10,066 nucleotides of DNA from Rubrobacter sp. (GCA_013695335.1 JACDAR010000222.1:1-10066); one strand, 5' to 3'; counted from the stretch's first letter, positions 1 to 5,370 are shown. Notes: generated from the letters alone by a model not told the origin. Translations and numbers: made by a program.

Positions 1-360
1 GATGCCGTGCGGGGCAGAAGCGGCGCTCCGTATTTCGGCCCGCGTGCAGTAGCAAGGGTAGAGAAGTCCCTCGCCGTCGAGGCGGGAGATTGCCTCTTCG
101 TAAGATCCCACCCTCTCCGACTGGCGCACCACGGGTTCATCCCAATCCAGCCCGAGGGCGCTGAGGTCGGCGAGTTGCGCCTCTTCTATACCTGGGCGTA
201 CCCGCGAGCGGTCCAGATCCTCCACCCGCACCAGGAAACGAGCCCCCACTGACCTGGCGAATAGCCACGCCAGCAGGGCTGTCCGAAGGTTCCCGACGTG
301 CAAAGGTCCAGTTGGGCTTGGCGCGAAACGCCCGTCGAAGCCAGCGGTTTTCACTGCCAC
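1..360 (-). CDS. gluQ: Glutamyl-Q tRNA(Asp) synthetase, 5' part
   Basis: This is the N-terminal 120 codons of a minus-strand gene that runs off the left edge. GluQ-RS activates glutamate and attaches it to the queuosine base of tRNA(Asp); it is a truncated paralogue of glutamyl-tRNA synthetase lacking the anticodon-binding domain. Visible are GRFAPSPTGPLHVGN (residues 10-24), holding the class I HIGH-like motif HVGN, then FLVRVEDLDRSRVRPG (42-57), where the R-x-x-PG form is typical of GluQ rather than GltX. CYC at 103-105 corresponds to the first two cysteines of the GluQ zinc site; the remaining ligands lie outside the window. I chose GTG 360; GTG 354 is equally possible, and either gives the usual 7-9 residues before GRFAPSP. 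No strong ribosome site precedes either. An open frame continues upstream to about 570 with an AGGAGG at 452-447, but its codon use is not gene-like. Confidence 0.88.
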   Translation of the reverse strand, partial: MAVKTAGFDGRFAPSPTGPLHVGNLRTALLAWLFARSVGARFLVRVEDLDRSRVRPGIEEAQLADLSALGLDWDEPVVRQSERVGSYEEAISRLDGEGLLYPCYCTRAEIRSAASAPHGI

Positions 361-680
361 ACCACCAGAATCAGGTCTCCACGCGCCTTTTTCGGGCTTC
401 TCTGGACGATTGAGTTTCTTTTTCGATACGCCGTTTCGTATCTCGTCCTCCTGTTTCGCGCGGGCTGTATCTCGTTTCGCGATTATCCAGTTTAGCGGCG
501 GAAACGCGAGATGTCCGGGAAGGCGATGGGACCATCGGTTTACATACAAGTGTCGGTAGTAATGCTTATTTCATCCGGCGCCATCTCGAAAAAATTCGTC
601 TGGGCGACTGCAAATACCAAAAATCTTTGCTAGTATCCTCCGTCGTTGTGTTGTAAGCAATTTGGAGGGGGTTAATTCAT
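361..680. other. Divergent intergenic region, gluQ / NlpC-P60 gene
   Basis: About 320 bases without a convincing gene. It is AT-richer than its surroundings from about 540 to 680. It holds imperfect direct repeats on the minus strand (GCGAAAC and GAGATAC motifs between 480 and 430), a perfect short palindrome CGATGG-GA-CCATCG at 524-537, and the putative promoter and ribosome site of the downstream secreted hydrolase. I looked for a c-di-AMP (ydaO) riboswitch, which often precedes cell-wall hydrolases in actinobacteria, and did not see its conserved segments. Confidence 0.6.
631..671 (+). promoter_or_regulatory. Putative -10 and ribosome site for the NlpC/P60 gene
   Basis: TAGTAT at 631-636 is a good -10 candidate; the hexamer 17 bases upstream (CTGCAA) is a poor -35. 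GGAGGGGG at 664-671 lies 9 bases before the ATG at 681 and is a strong ribosome-binding site that fixes the start. Confidence 0.4.
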
Positions 681-1106
681 ATGCGACGTTGTGTCGTTAC
701 CTTGCTGTGCTGTGCCCTGCTGTCGGCTGTGTCGCTGGCGGTTTCGAGCGAAGAGGCGTTTGCCTACGATACGGGCCAGGCGGCGTTGGATGAAGCGTAC
801 AGTTGGATCGGGACGCCCTACGGGGCCTACGGTGCGGACTGCTCTGGCTTCACCCAGATCGTCTATGGGGATCAGGGCGTTTACCTGCCTGACGATCCGG
901 CCGCCCAGTGGAGCTTCGGTACTCCTTCATCGGCCAACGCCGGTGACCTGGTGTTCTACGATGAGGGTTGGGGCTACGGTATATCCCACGTCGGCATCGC
1001 CACCGGGTACGGGACCATCATCCACTCTTCCACATACTTCGGGATCGTCACCGAGACGCCCATGTACGACATCCCAGGCTACGTCGGCTCTGTGGACCCG
1101 AGCTAA
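681..1106 (+). CDS. Secreted NlpC/P60-family peptidoglycan hydrolase
   Basis: A 141-residue exported cysteine peptidase of the NlpC/P60 family. Members cleave peptide stems of peptidoglycan, typically the D-glutamyl-diamino-acid bond, outside the cytoplasmic membrane. Residues 1-28 form a signal peptide (MRR, hydrophobic core, cleavage site AFA before Tyr29); Cys4, Cys10 and Cys11 lie in it but there is no lipobox. The mature protein is one catalytic domain: Cys54 in GADCSGF, His103 in ISHVGI and His115 in IIHSS form the expected triad, with GDLVFY at 88-93 as the usual strand between them. There is no SH3b, LysM or coiled-coil targeting module, so at about 113 mature residues it is a minimal enzyme. 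ATG 681 is fixed by GGAGGGGG nine bases upstream. It is monocistronic and followed by a strong hairpin. The family is clear; the exact bond cut is not known. Confidence 0.9.
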   Translation: MRRCVVTLLCCALLSAVSLAVSSEEAFAYDTGQAALDEAYSWIGTPYGAYGADCSGFTQIVYGDQGVYLPDDPAAQWSFGTPSSANAGDLVFYDEGWGYGISHVGIATGYGTIIHSSTYFGIVTETPMYDIPGYVGSVDPS

Positions 1107-1131
1107 CACCAGAAGCACGAGGGATTTCTTT

Positions 1132-1164
1132 CGAAAGGCCGCGCCCGCATGGCGCGGTCTTTCG
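1132..1164. terminator. Strong hairpin between convergent genes
   Basis: A 14-bp stem, CGAAAGGCCGCGCC (1132-1145), loop CGCAT, and GGCGCGGTCTTTCG (1151-1164), complete apart from one G-U pair. It sits between the 3' ends of the plus-strand NlpC/P60 gene and the minus-strand GntR gene, so it probably terminates both. Neither side has a classic run of T, so efficiency is uncertain. Confidence 0.7.
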
Positions 1165-1223
1165 GCTTCTCGATAAGCTGCACAACCAGGGAAGCAAGTA
1201 CACCGCATCACCTTCGATACAGG

Positions 1224-1646
1224 CTAGCCACCTTCCCTATTGTCCGCGGCCCTCTCGTGGAACCGCTCGAAGGCTGCGTCCAGGCGTTCCCAGAGTTCGT
1301 CCTCGGTTATTCCCAATCCAACGGCATCACGCGCCAGAACTTCCAACCGTTCGTACAGCGCCTCAACCCCCCGCGACATCTCGTCCACGCCTTCTGAAAC
1401 GACGGTGCCGACACCGGCCCGGCTCTCTATCAATCCGGCGCGCTGCAACTCGCTGTAAGCCCTCACCACGGTGTTCGGGGCAACCGTCAACTCTCTGGCC
1501 AGCGCCCGCACCGTAGGCAGCCTGTCCCCGCTCGTCAGGCTCCCAACCTCCACCGCGTGACGAACCTGGTCCATGATCTGTAAGTAGATCGGAACCCCAC
1601 ACCCAGTATCAACTTCAAGCCAGATAGCCGCCGCAATCACCCCCAT
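1224..1646 (-). CDS. GntR-family regulator, YtrA-like
   Basis: A 140-residue transcription factor. The N-terminal winged helix (about residues 18-85) has the YtrA-subfamily pattern: GVPIYLQIMDQVRHAV, then GDRLPTVRALARELTVAPNTVVRAYSELQRAGLIESRAGVGTVV. The remaining 55 residues form a short helical tail (EALYERLEVLARDAVGLGITEDELWERL), like the small dimerisation tail of YtrA rather than the large ligand domain of FadR or HutC types. YtrA relatives usually repress an adjacent ABC transporter; none is visible here, so the target is unknown. The start is uncertain. ATG 1646 has no ribosome site before it. Related proteins begin at the residue corresponding to Ile8 (relatives start MWLEVD; here IWLEVD), and GGGGGTGATT at 1644-1635 looks like a ribosome site ahead of that ATC codon. 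Confidence 0.88.
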   Translation of the reverse strand: MGVIAAAIWLEVDTGCGVPIYLQIMDQVRHAVEVGSLTSGDRLPTVRALARELTVAPNTVVRAYSELQRAGLIESRAGVGTVVSEGVDEMSRGVEALYERLEVLARDAVGLGITEDELWERLDAAFERFHERAADNREGG

Positions 1647-1670
1647 TCATTGTCTTATATTTATGCAACA

Positions 1671-1700
1671 ATTTTACGAAGGGAACTACTTTCGTGTCAA
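1671..1700 (-). promoter_or_regulatory. Strong sigma-70 type promoter for the GntR gene
   Basis: On the minus strand a perfect TTGACA (1700-1695) is followed after 18 bases by TAAAAT (1676-1671). Transcription would start near 1664, giving a leader of about 18 bases to the ATG at 1646. It lies between yqeC and the regulator and indicates independent transcription of the regulator. Confidence 0.75.
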
Positions 1701-1751
1701 GAGGATCTTTGTTGGCGAAATCGGAAAGAGATCTGGCTTCCCGTTTCTATG

Positions 1752-2498
1752 TCAGGGGAGCCAGGTCTGGGCTGGGCCTTTTTCGGGGATGGAGGTGAGG
1801 ACTACGCGGCGAACGTTCATGCGCCAGAGTTCGCGGGTCACTACGGAGGCGTGGGCCATGCTGTCGCCAGGTTCGACGCCGGTGATGAGGGCGGCTGATC
1901 TGGCGCCTTTGGGGATGCTTCTGAGGGAGCCGTGGGCCAGGGCGCGGGCGAAGGCGTTGGCTGTGACGCTCTGTCCGGGGCCAACTCCCGTGAGATCCGA
2001 GAAAAGGGCTGGGCGGTGGATGTTCTCTTCCCCGACTGGTTTGCCGAAGGCGCCTATGTTTCCGACGGCGACGACGAGCGTGGTCGTGGCGGGGAGGGCT
2101 GGTTCGTGGTCGGCTGTGCCTTTGAGCGGGCGGTGGCGGGAGCCGTCGGCTTCTATCAGGACAACGTCCGCGAGCCGGGAGAGGGAGGAGAACCACGCGG
2201 GCTCGACGCCTGCTATGCGGTCCTTGGAGAGCAGGCCGCTCCCTATGACTGCGGCCCCGGAGCCGGAGATAGCTTTTCCGGCTTCAGAGATCAAACCTTC
2301 CAGGCTCTCGGAGGTGGCGAGCGGGCCAATCCCATCAGCCTCCCCAATGAGCATCTTGGTAGTAGGGGCGACGAGTACCGTGTTGCCAGCCTCCCTGAGT
2401 TCTGTGGCAATCTCGCGTATGGCGCTCGACTTCCCTCCAGCGCCGGCGAACGCCACAACGTCACCGGGTACCACGCCGAGCGCCGAGCAAAGATTCAA
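1752..2498 (-). CDS. yqeC: Selenium cofactor biosynthesis protein YqeC
   Basis: A 248-residue protein of the YqeC family, known from its association with selenium-dependent molybdenum hydroxylases; its biochemical step is not established. Seen here: the N-terminal PGDVVAFAGAGGKSS (residues 11-25), a P-loop-like glycine motif, then the family signature VLIEADGSRHRPLKG followed by HEPALP, and a C-terminal RRVVLTSIPEKG. The start is set at TTG 2498 because AAGGAG (2510-2505) lies six bases upstream and family members begin about ten residues before PGDVVA. GTG 2552 would add 18 residues and has no ribosome site. No xanthine dehydrogenase-like, xdhC, yqeB or selD gene is visible in the window, so its partner genes must lie elsewhere. 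It reads toward the GntR gene with 105 bases between, which contain that gene's own promoter. Confidence 0.85.
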   Translation of the reverse strand: MNLCSALGVVPGDVVAFAGAGGKSSAIREIATELREAGNTVLVAPTTKMLIGEADGIGPLATSESLEGLISEAGKAISGSGAAVIGSGLLSKDRIAGVEPAWFSSLSRLADVVLIEADGSRHRPLKGTADHEPALPATTTLVVAVGNIGAFGKPVGEENIHRPALFSDLTGVGPGQSVTANAFARALAHGSLRSIPKGARSAALITGVEPGDSMAHASVVTRELWRMNVRRVVLTSIPEKGPAQTWLP

Positions 2499-2552
2499 CA
2501 GCCTCTCCTTTCTTCGGGATCTGATCCCCGCTCCACCCGTCACGGCCCCCAC

Positions 2553-2702
2553 GCCGTTTTTGTGTACCCTAGTTAGTGTCAGATTAATCGTGAGGTTTCG
2601 CGTGCTTCATGTTATCTTGGCTACTATGATGAAGTGGTTCTCGTGTAGCATGCGGGCGGCAAAGATTATGTGCGGCGCGGCTAGGGTATTTAGGAACGTA
2701 CC
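2553..2702. other. Divergent intergenic region, yqeC / membrane-protein operon
   Basis: It contains the 8-bp inverted repeat TACCCTAG (2565-2572) and CTAGGGTA (2681-2688), each carrying a TAGGGT motif that could act as an outward -10 element for the two divergent units. No good -35 is seen for either. A GATTAATC palindrome lies at 2583-2590, and weak CTTCAT/ATGAAG arms at 2605-2634. Confidence 0.35.
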
Positions 2703-2741
2703 ATGAAAGAAATGTCTTTAGTAGTGGAGGAGGATCGGTGA
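2703..2741 (+). CDS. Possible 12-codon leader peptide, coupled to the next gene
   Basis: ATG 2703 opens a frame encoding MKEMSLVVEEDR and ends in TGA at 2739-2741, which overlaps the GTG start of the next gene (2738) as GTGA. TAGGA at 2691-2695 is a passable ribosome site. The GGAGGAGG ribosome site of the downstream gene lies inside this frame, so translation of the leader could affect access to it. It may be chance; codon evidence is too short to judge. Confidence 0.3.
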   Translation: MKEMSLVVEEDR

Positions 2742-3184
2742 CGGAGCAGCGAGAACGGGTCGCGGAGTTCGGCCGGGAGTTGCGGGAAGGTCCGGAACCT
2801 TCGGATCGCAGCATCAAGGAAATAGTCGAGGCCCTGAGGCCCCAGATCCAGCAGTTGGTGGCCAAGCAGGTCGAGATAGCGAGGATAGAGCTCACGCCAG
2901 TGGGCCGTCAGGCTGGGGTTGCGGTTGGCCTTTTGGCTGTCGGGGCGGTATTTCTGCTTCTGTTCCTGCTTTTCTTCTTCCTGGCAGGGATGTACACCAT
3001 GAACGCCGCAGGGTTCCCACCGTGGGCTTCGGCAGGCATCGTCGCTGTTATACTGCTCGTCATCGGGGGCATCCTCGCGGGGGCCGGTGCCAACATCATG
3101 AGGAAGTTGGATCCCAAGCCCCACAGGACGATGCACACCTTCCAGCAGAACGTCAACTGGATAAAGGGGCAGTTCAGGTCGTGA
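2738..3184 (+). CDS. Holin-X family (phage holin superfamily III) membrane protein
   Basis: A 148-residue protein resembling the actinobacterial holin-X group. These are chromosomal, and no holin activity has been shown for most of them. Residues 1-55 are a charged helical region likely to be cytoplasmic (IKEIVEALRPQIQQLVAKQVEIARIEL). Two transmembrane helices follow, about 58-88 (with a phenylalanine/leucine-rich core) and 97-120, separated by NAAGFPPWAS. A basic tail, RKLDPKPHRTMHTFQQNVNWIKGQ, ends the protein; tails with an NxxWIKGQ-like end are common in this group. GTG 2738 is preceded by GGAGGAGG five bases upstream. The stop overlaps the next start as GTGA, so the two membrane proteins are coupled and probably act together in the envelope. 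There are no phage genes nearby. Confidence 0.75.
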   Translation: MTEQRERVAEFGRELREGPEPSDRSIKEIVEALRPQIQQLVAKQVEIARIELTPVGRQAGVAVGLLAVGAVFLLLFLLFFFLAGMYTMNAAGFPPWASAGIVAVILLVIGGILAGAGANIMRKLDPKPHRTMHTFQQNVNWIKGQFRS

Positions 3185-3546
3185 GCGAGATACCAGAGCG
3201 CATAGAGCGGGAGATGTTCGAGATCCGGAGCCGCATGGCCCCGGACGTGAAGGATCTGAAGAAGCACACAGAACCGCCAGTCCTCGCCAAACAGGCGGGA
3301 CAGAAGATCAAAGACCGCATAAGGGGCGCGGCCACCAAATTCGGGAAGAGCCTCGCGGACTCTGCCCACCGCCAGTTCCAGATGGCCAGCGAAGCCGGGA
3401 AGAAGCGCGACCCAGCGCCCTTCACCGACGCCGTGAAGAGCGATCCCCGCCCCCTCATCCTGCTAGCCATCTTCCTAGCCATCTTCCTAGCCGTCTCCCT
3501 GCTCACGGTGCGCCGGATCTCCAACGGAAGATCCAACGATAATTGA
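3181..3546 (+). CDS. DUF3618-like single-pass membrane protein
   Basis: A 121-residue protein starting at GTG 3181, which overlaps the preceding stop (GTGA). The N-terminus, SEIPERIEREMFEIRSRMAPDVKDL, has the spacing of the DUF3618 motif that commonly accompanies holin-X genes in actinobacteria. Residues 31-75 are basic and helical. One transmembrane segment at about 90-111 (PLILLAIFLAIFLAVSLLTV) precedes a short basic tail. The membrane segment is encoded by an in-frame 12-bp tandem repeat (3463-3498), giving LAIF-LAIF-LAVS. The frame stays open upstream to 3022, but that part is out of phase with the real upstream gene, so the overlap start is preferred. Function is unknown; a joint role in membrane or envelope stability with the upstream partner is inference. 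Confidence 0.7.
   Translation: MSEIPERIEREMFEIRSRMAPDVKDLKKHTEPPVLAKQAGQKIKDRIRGAATKFGKSLADSAHRQFQMASEAGKKRDPAPFTDAVKSDPRPLILLAIFLAIFLAVSLLTVRRISNGRSNDN
3463..3498 (+). repeat. 12-bp tandem repeat inside a transmembrane codon run
   Basis: CTAGCCATCTTC occurs twice exactly (3463-3474, 3475-3486) and once with two changes (CTAGCCGTCTCC, 3487-3498). The length is a multiple of three, so gain or loss of a unit would shift the membrane helix by four residues without a frameshift. Confidence 0.85.
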
Positions 3547-3576
3547 GCGGCGAAGGCATCGGGCAGTAGGCGCGTG

Positions 3577-3879
3577 ATGTACGAACGTCACCCCTCCGCC
3601 ACGGATAGCTTCGTTCGGGCGGTCCAGGCGCCGGTTCGGGCATCGCTGAACGTCTCCGAGATCATGCGCGAGAGGAACATCAATTACCTCCTCACGCTCG
3701 CCGAACTCACCGGGGATGCCATACAGAACCCCACGCCCGAGACTTTCTGGCGCAACGCGCAGACCCTGGCCGACGAGCGGGTCAAACAGCGCGAAGCCTT
3801 CGGGGCGGTGATCTCCGAGGCAACTAACGCCTACCTGGATTTCCTCAACGCCCCCTTCTACTATCTTCGGGGAGATTGA
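3577..3879 (+). CDS. Conserved-looking hypothetical protein, 100 residues
   Basis: I do not recognise this protein. It begins at ATG 3577 (GTG 3574 directly precedes it; AGTAGG at 3565-3570 is a modest ribosome site). It is soluble and probably all-helical, with no signal peptide or membrane segment. Visible stretches are SFVRAVQAPVRASLNVSEIM, NINYLLTLAELTGDAIQNP, ETFWRNAQTLADERVKQREA and a C-terminal AYLDFLNAPFYYLRGD rich in aromatic residues. The pattern of amphipathic helices with little cysteine or glycine recalls phasins or other surface-binding helical proteins, but that is only a resemblance. It follows the membrane-protein gene by 30 bases and overlaps larC by four bases (TTGA), so it is probably made together with LarC. 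Confidence 0.65.
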   Translation: MYERHPSATDSFVRAVQAPVRASLNVSEIMRERNINYLLTLAELTGDAIQNPTPETFWRNAQTLADERVKQREAFGAVISEATNAYLDFLNAPFYYLRGD

Positions 3880-5096
3880 CCCCGGATGAACCTCCCCTGA
3901 CACACGTTCACTTCCAACCCGTGGGCGGGGCGGCGGGGGACATGATTCTCGCCAGCCTCCTTGCCGCCGGGGCGCCACTCGACGAGGTCACCCGGACCCT
4001 CGAACCCCTCGGCGTCCCTTTCCAACTCACCGCAGACCCCGCAGAGATAAACGGCGTCGGGGCGCTCAGGGTCTCGGTCGAGTACCCGCAGGAGCACGTT
4101 CACCGCACCTTCGCGGATATCCGAATGCTCGTGGAGAACGCGGACCTCCCGTCGCGGGCTACGGCCCGGTCCATCGAGGCTTTCCGGCGGCTGGCCGTGG
4201 CCGAGGGCGCGGTTCACGGTATGCCGCCGGATGAGGTTGCCTTCCACGAGGTAGGGGCTGTGGACTCCATAGTGGACGTGGTGGGAAGCTGCGTCGCGCT
4301 CGAGTTGCTTGGCGCGGAGAGCGTGAGCTGCGGACCTCTGCCTATGGGGAGCGGCGTCGTCCGGGCAGCCCACGGCCCTTTGCCCGTGCCAGGCCCTGCG
4401 ACGCTGGAGATACTCAAGGGCTCGCGCGTGCGCTTCACAGAGGAACCCAACGAGACCACGACCCCGACCGGCGCGGCCCTGATGCAGACCTTCACCAGCG
4501 GCGAGTTCACGGATGCCGCGCCGCCGATGGCGCCAGGGAGCATCGGTTACGGGGCTGGGAGCATCACCTTGAGGGACGCGCCCAACCTCCTGCGCGCCGT
4601 GGTCGGGGAGCTGGAGGGACATCAGTCCGGCCTGGAACTGATGGAGGCCAACGTGGATGACGCTTCGGGTGAGATCCTGGGTTCCGCGCTGGAACGTATG
4701 CTCGGCGCGGGTGCGCTAGACGCCTGGATGGAGCCCATCATCATGAAGAAAGGCCGTGGGGCGTATAAAGTCTGCGCGCTGGTACGGGCTGAGGATCACG
4801 AACTGCTGGCCCGGCTCCTGATGCGGGAGACTGGAACCCTCGGAGTGCGACATCATCCCGTGGGACGCATGGCTGCGGAGCGCCGGTGGACAGAAGTCAG
4901 GCTTCCATACGGGATTTGCCGGGTGAAGATCGGAAGCCTCGACGGAGAGGATTTCTCAGTCGCGCCTGAGTACGGTGACGCGGCCAGGCTAGCCGAAAAA
5001 ACGGGCCTTCCGCTACCCCGCGTCTACGACGAAGTAAGGGCGGCGTATCGTGCGGGATCGCACGGAAATACTTGCAAAGAAAAAGGGCCGGGATAA
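3876..5096 (+). CDS. larC: Nickel-pincer cofactor biosynthesis protein LarC (nickel insertion)
   Basis: LarC (406 residues) uses CTP to insert nickel into pyridinium-3,5-bisthiocarboxylic acid mononucleotide, the last step in making the nickel-pincer cofactor of lactate racemase and related epimerases. Family motifs in order: GGAAGDMILASLL (17-29), FHEVGAVDSIVDVVGS (123-138), GPLPMGSG (153-160), TTTPTGAAL (194-202), MEANVDDASGEILG (256-269), IIMKKGRGAYKVCALV (288-303) and RETGTLGVRHHPVGR (317-331). Both halves (LarC1 and LarC2) are in one uninterrupted frame, unlike Lactobacillus plantarum, where a ribosomal frameshift joins them. The usual histidine-rich loop is reduced to EHVHR near residue 75. 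TTG 3876 overlaps the previous stop (TTGA) and is preceded by CGGGGAG, a usable ribosome site. The last five codons lie inside the terminator of the convergent cold-shock gene. LarB, LarE and any client enzyme are not in the window. Confidence 0.92.
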   Translation: MTPDEPPLTHVHFQPVGGAAGDMILASLLAAGAPLDEVTRTLEPLGVPFQLTADPAEINGVGALRVSVEYPQEHVHRTFADIRMLVENADLPSRATARSIEAFRRLAVAEGAVHGMPPDEVAFHEVGAVDSIVDVVGSCVALELLGAESVSCGPLPMGSGVVRAAHGPLPVPGPATLEILKGSRVRFTEEPNETTTPTGAALMQTFTSGEFTDAAPPMAPGSIGYGAGSITLRDAPNLLRAVVGELEGHQSGLELMEANVDDASGEILGSALERMLGAGALDAWMEPIIMKKGRGAYKVCALVRAEDHELLARLLMRETGTLGVRHHPVGRMAAERRWTEVRLPYGICRVKIGSLDGEDFSVAPEYGDAARLAEKTGLPLPRVYDEVRAAYRAGSHGNTCKEKGPG

Positions 5097-5105
5097 ACCC
5101 GGCCC
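5076..5105 (-). terminator. Intrinsic terminator of the cold-shock gene
   Basis: On the minus strand an 8-bp perfect GC stem (GGGCCGGG, loop TTTAT, CCCGGCCC; 5105-5085) is followed by TTTTTCTTT (5084-5076). It lies 32 bases past the csp stop and also encodes the last residues and stop of larC on the other strand. Confidence 0.88.
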
Positions 5106-5136
5106 CTGCGGTCTCTGAGTGCTCGTTGAGGAGCCT

Positions 5137-5340
5137 CTAGGCGGGAGAAACGTTCTCCGCCTGCAGCCCCTTGCGACCCTGGGTCGCCTCGTAGGACACG
5201 CGGGTGCCCTCTTCGAGGCTCTTGAAGCCGCTGCCGCTGATACCGCTGTAATGCACGAAGAGGTCCTCGCTCCCGTCATCGGGTGAGATAAAGCCGTAGC
5301 CCTTCTCGTCACTGAACCACTTCACCGTTCCCTGGGCCAT
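5137..5340 (-). CDS. Cold-shock domain protein, CspA family
   Basis: A 67-residue single cold-shock domain, the full length of the family. These proteins bind single-stranded RNA and DNA, act as RNA chaperones and can relieve transcription termination. RNP1 is KGYGFI (13-18) and RNP2 is DLFVHYS (26-32); VKWFSDEKGYGFI at the N-terminus and a final KGLQAENV are characteristic. ATG 5340 fits family length (MAQGTVKWF), with AAGGGTGG about ten bases upstream; an in-frame extension to 5373 would add 11 unrelated residues. The gene has its own terminator downstream and a terminator-like hairpin in its leader, suggesting control by antitermination or RNA structure. Confidence 0.95.
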   Translation of the reverse strand: MAQGTVKWFSDEKGYGFISPDDGSEDLFVHYSGISGSGFKSLEEGTRVSYEATQGRKGLQAENVSPA

Positions 5341-5370
5341 AACCTTGCGCCCACCCTTCTCTTCGGGGGC

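Noticed and set aside
500..660. c-di-AMP (ydaO) riboswitch ahead of the NlpC/P60 gene
   Set aside because: Considered because such hydrolases are common targets, but the conserved riboswitch segments and pairing pattern are not visible.
681..764. Lipoprotein signal for the NlpC/P60 protein
   Set aside because: Cysteines occur in the signal peptide, but none follows a lipobox pattern; an ordinary AFA cleavage site fits better.
2681..2692. Sigma-B type promoter (GGGTAT) for the holin-X operon
   Set aside because: GGGTAT matches the -10 form, but there is no GTTT-type -35 at the required distance.
1663..2706. Long 347-codon open frame on the plus strand
   Set aside because: It lies antisense to yqeC, which has clear family motifs. 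Its product is low-complexity Ser/Ala/Pro/Arg sequence typical of the complement of a GC-rich gene.
3022..3180. Upstream start for the DUF3618-like gene
   Set aside because: The added 53 residues overlap the holin-X gene in another frame and look like shadow sequence; the GTGA overlap at 3181 fits the operon pattern.
2738..3546. Prophage lysis cassette
   Set aside because: The holin-like name is by family only; there is no endolysin, phage structural gene or integrase nearby, and holin-X/DUF3618 pairs are ordinary chromosomal genes.
3861..4622. 253-codon open frame on the minus strand
   Set aside because: Antisense to the 5' half of larC, Arg/His/Gly-rich and without motifs.
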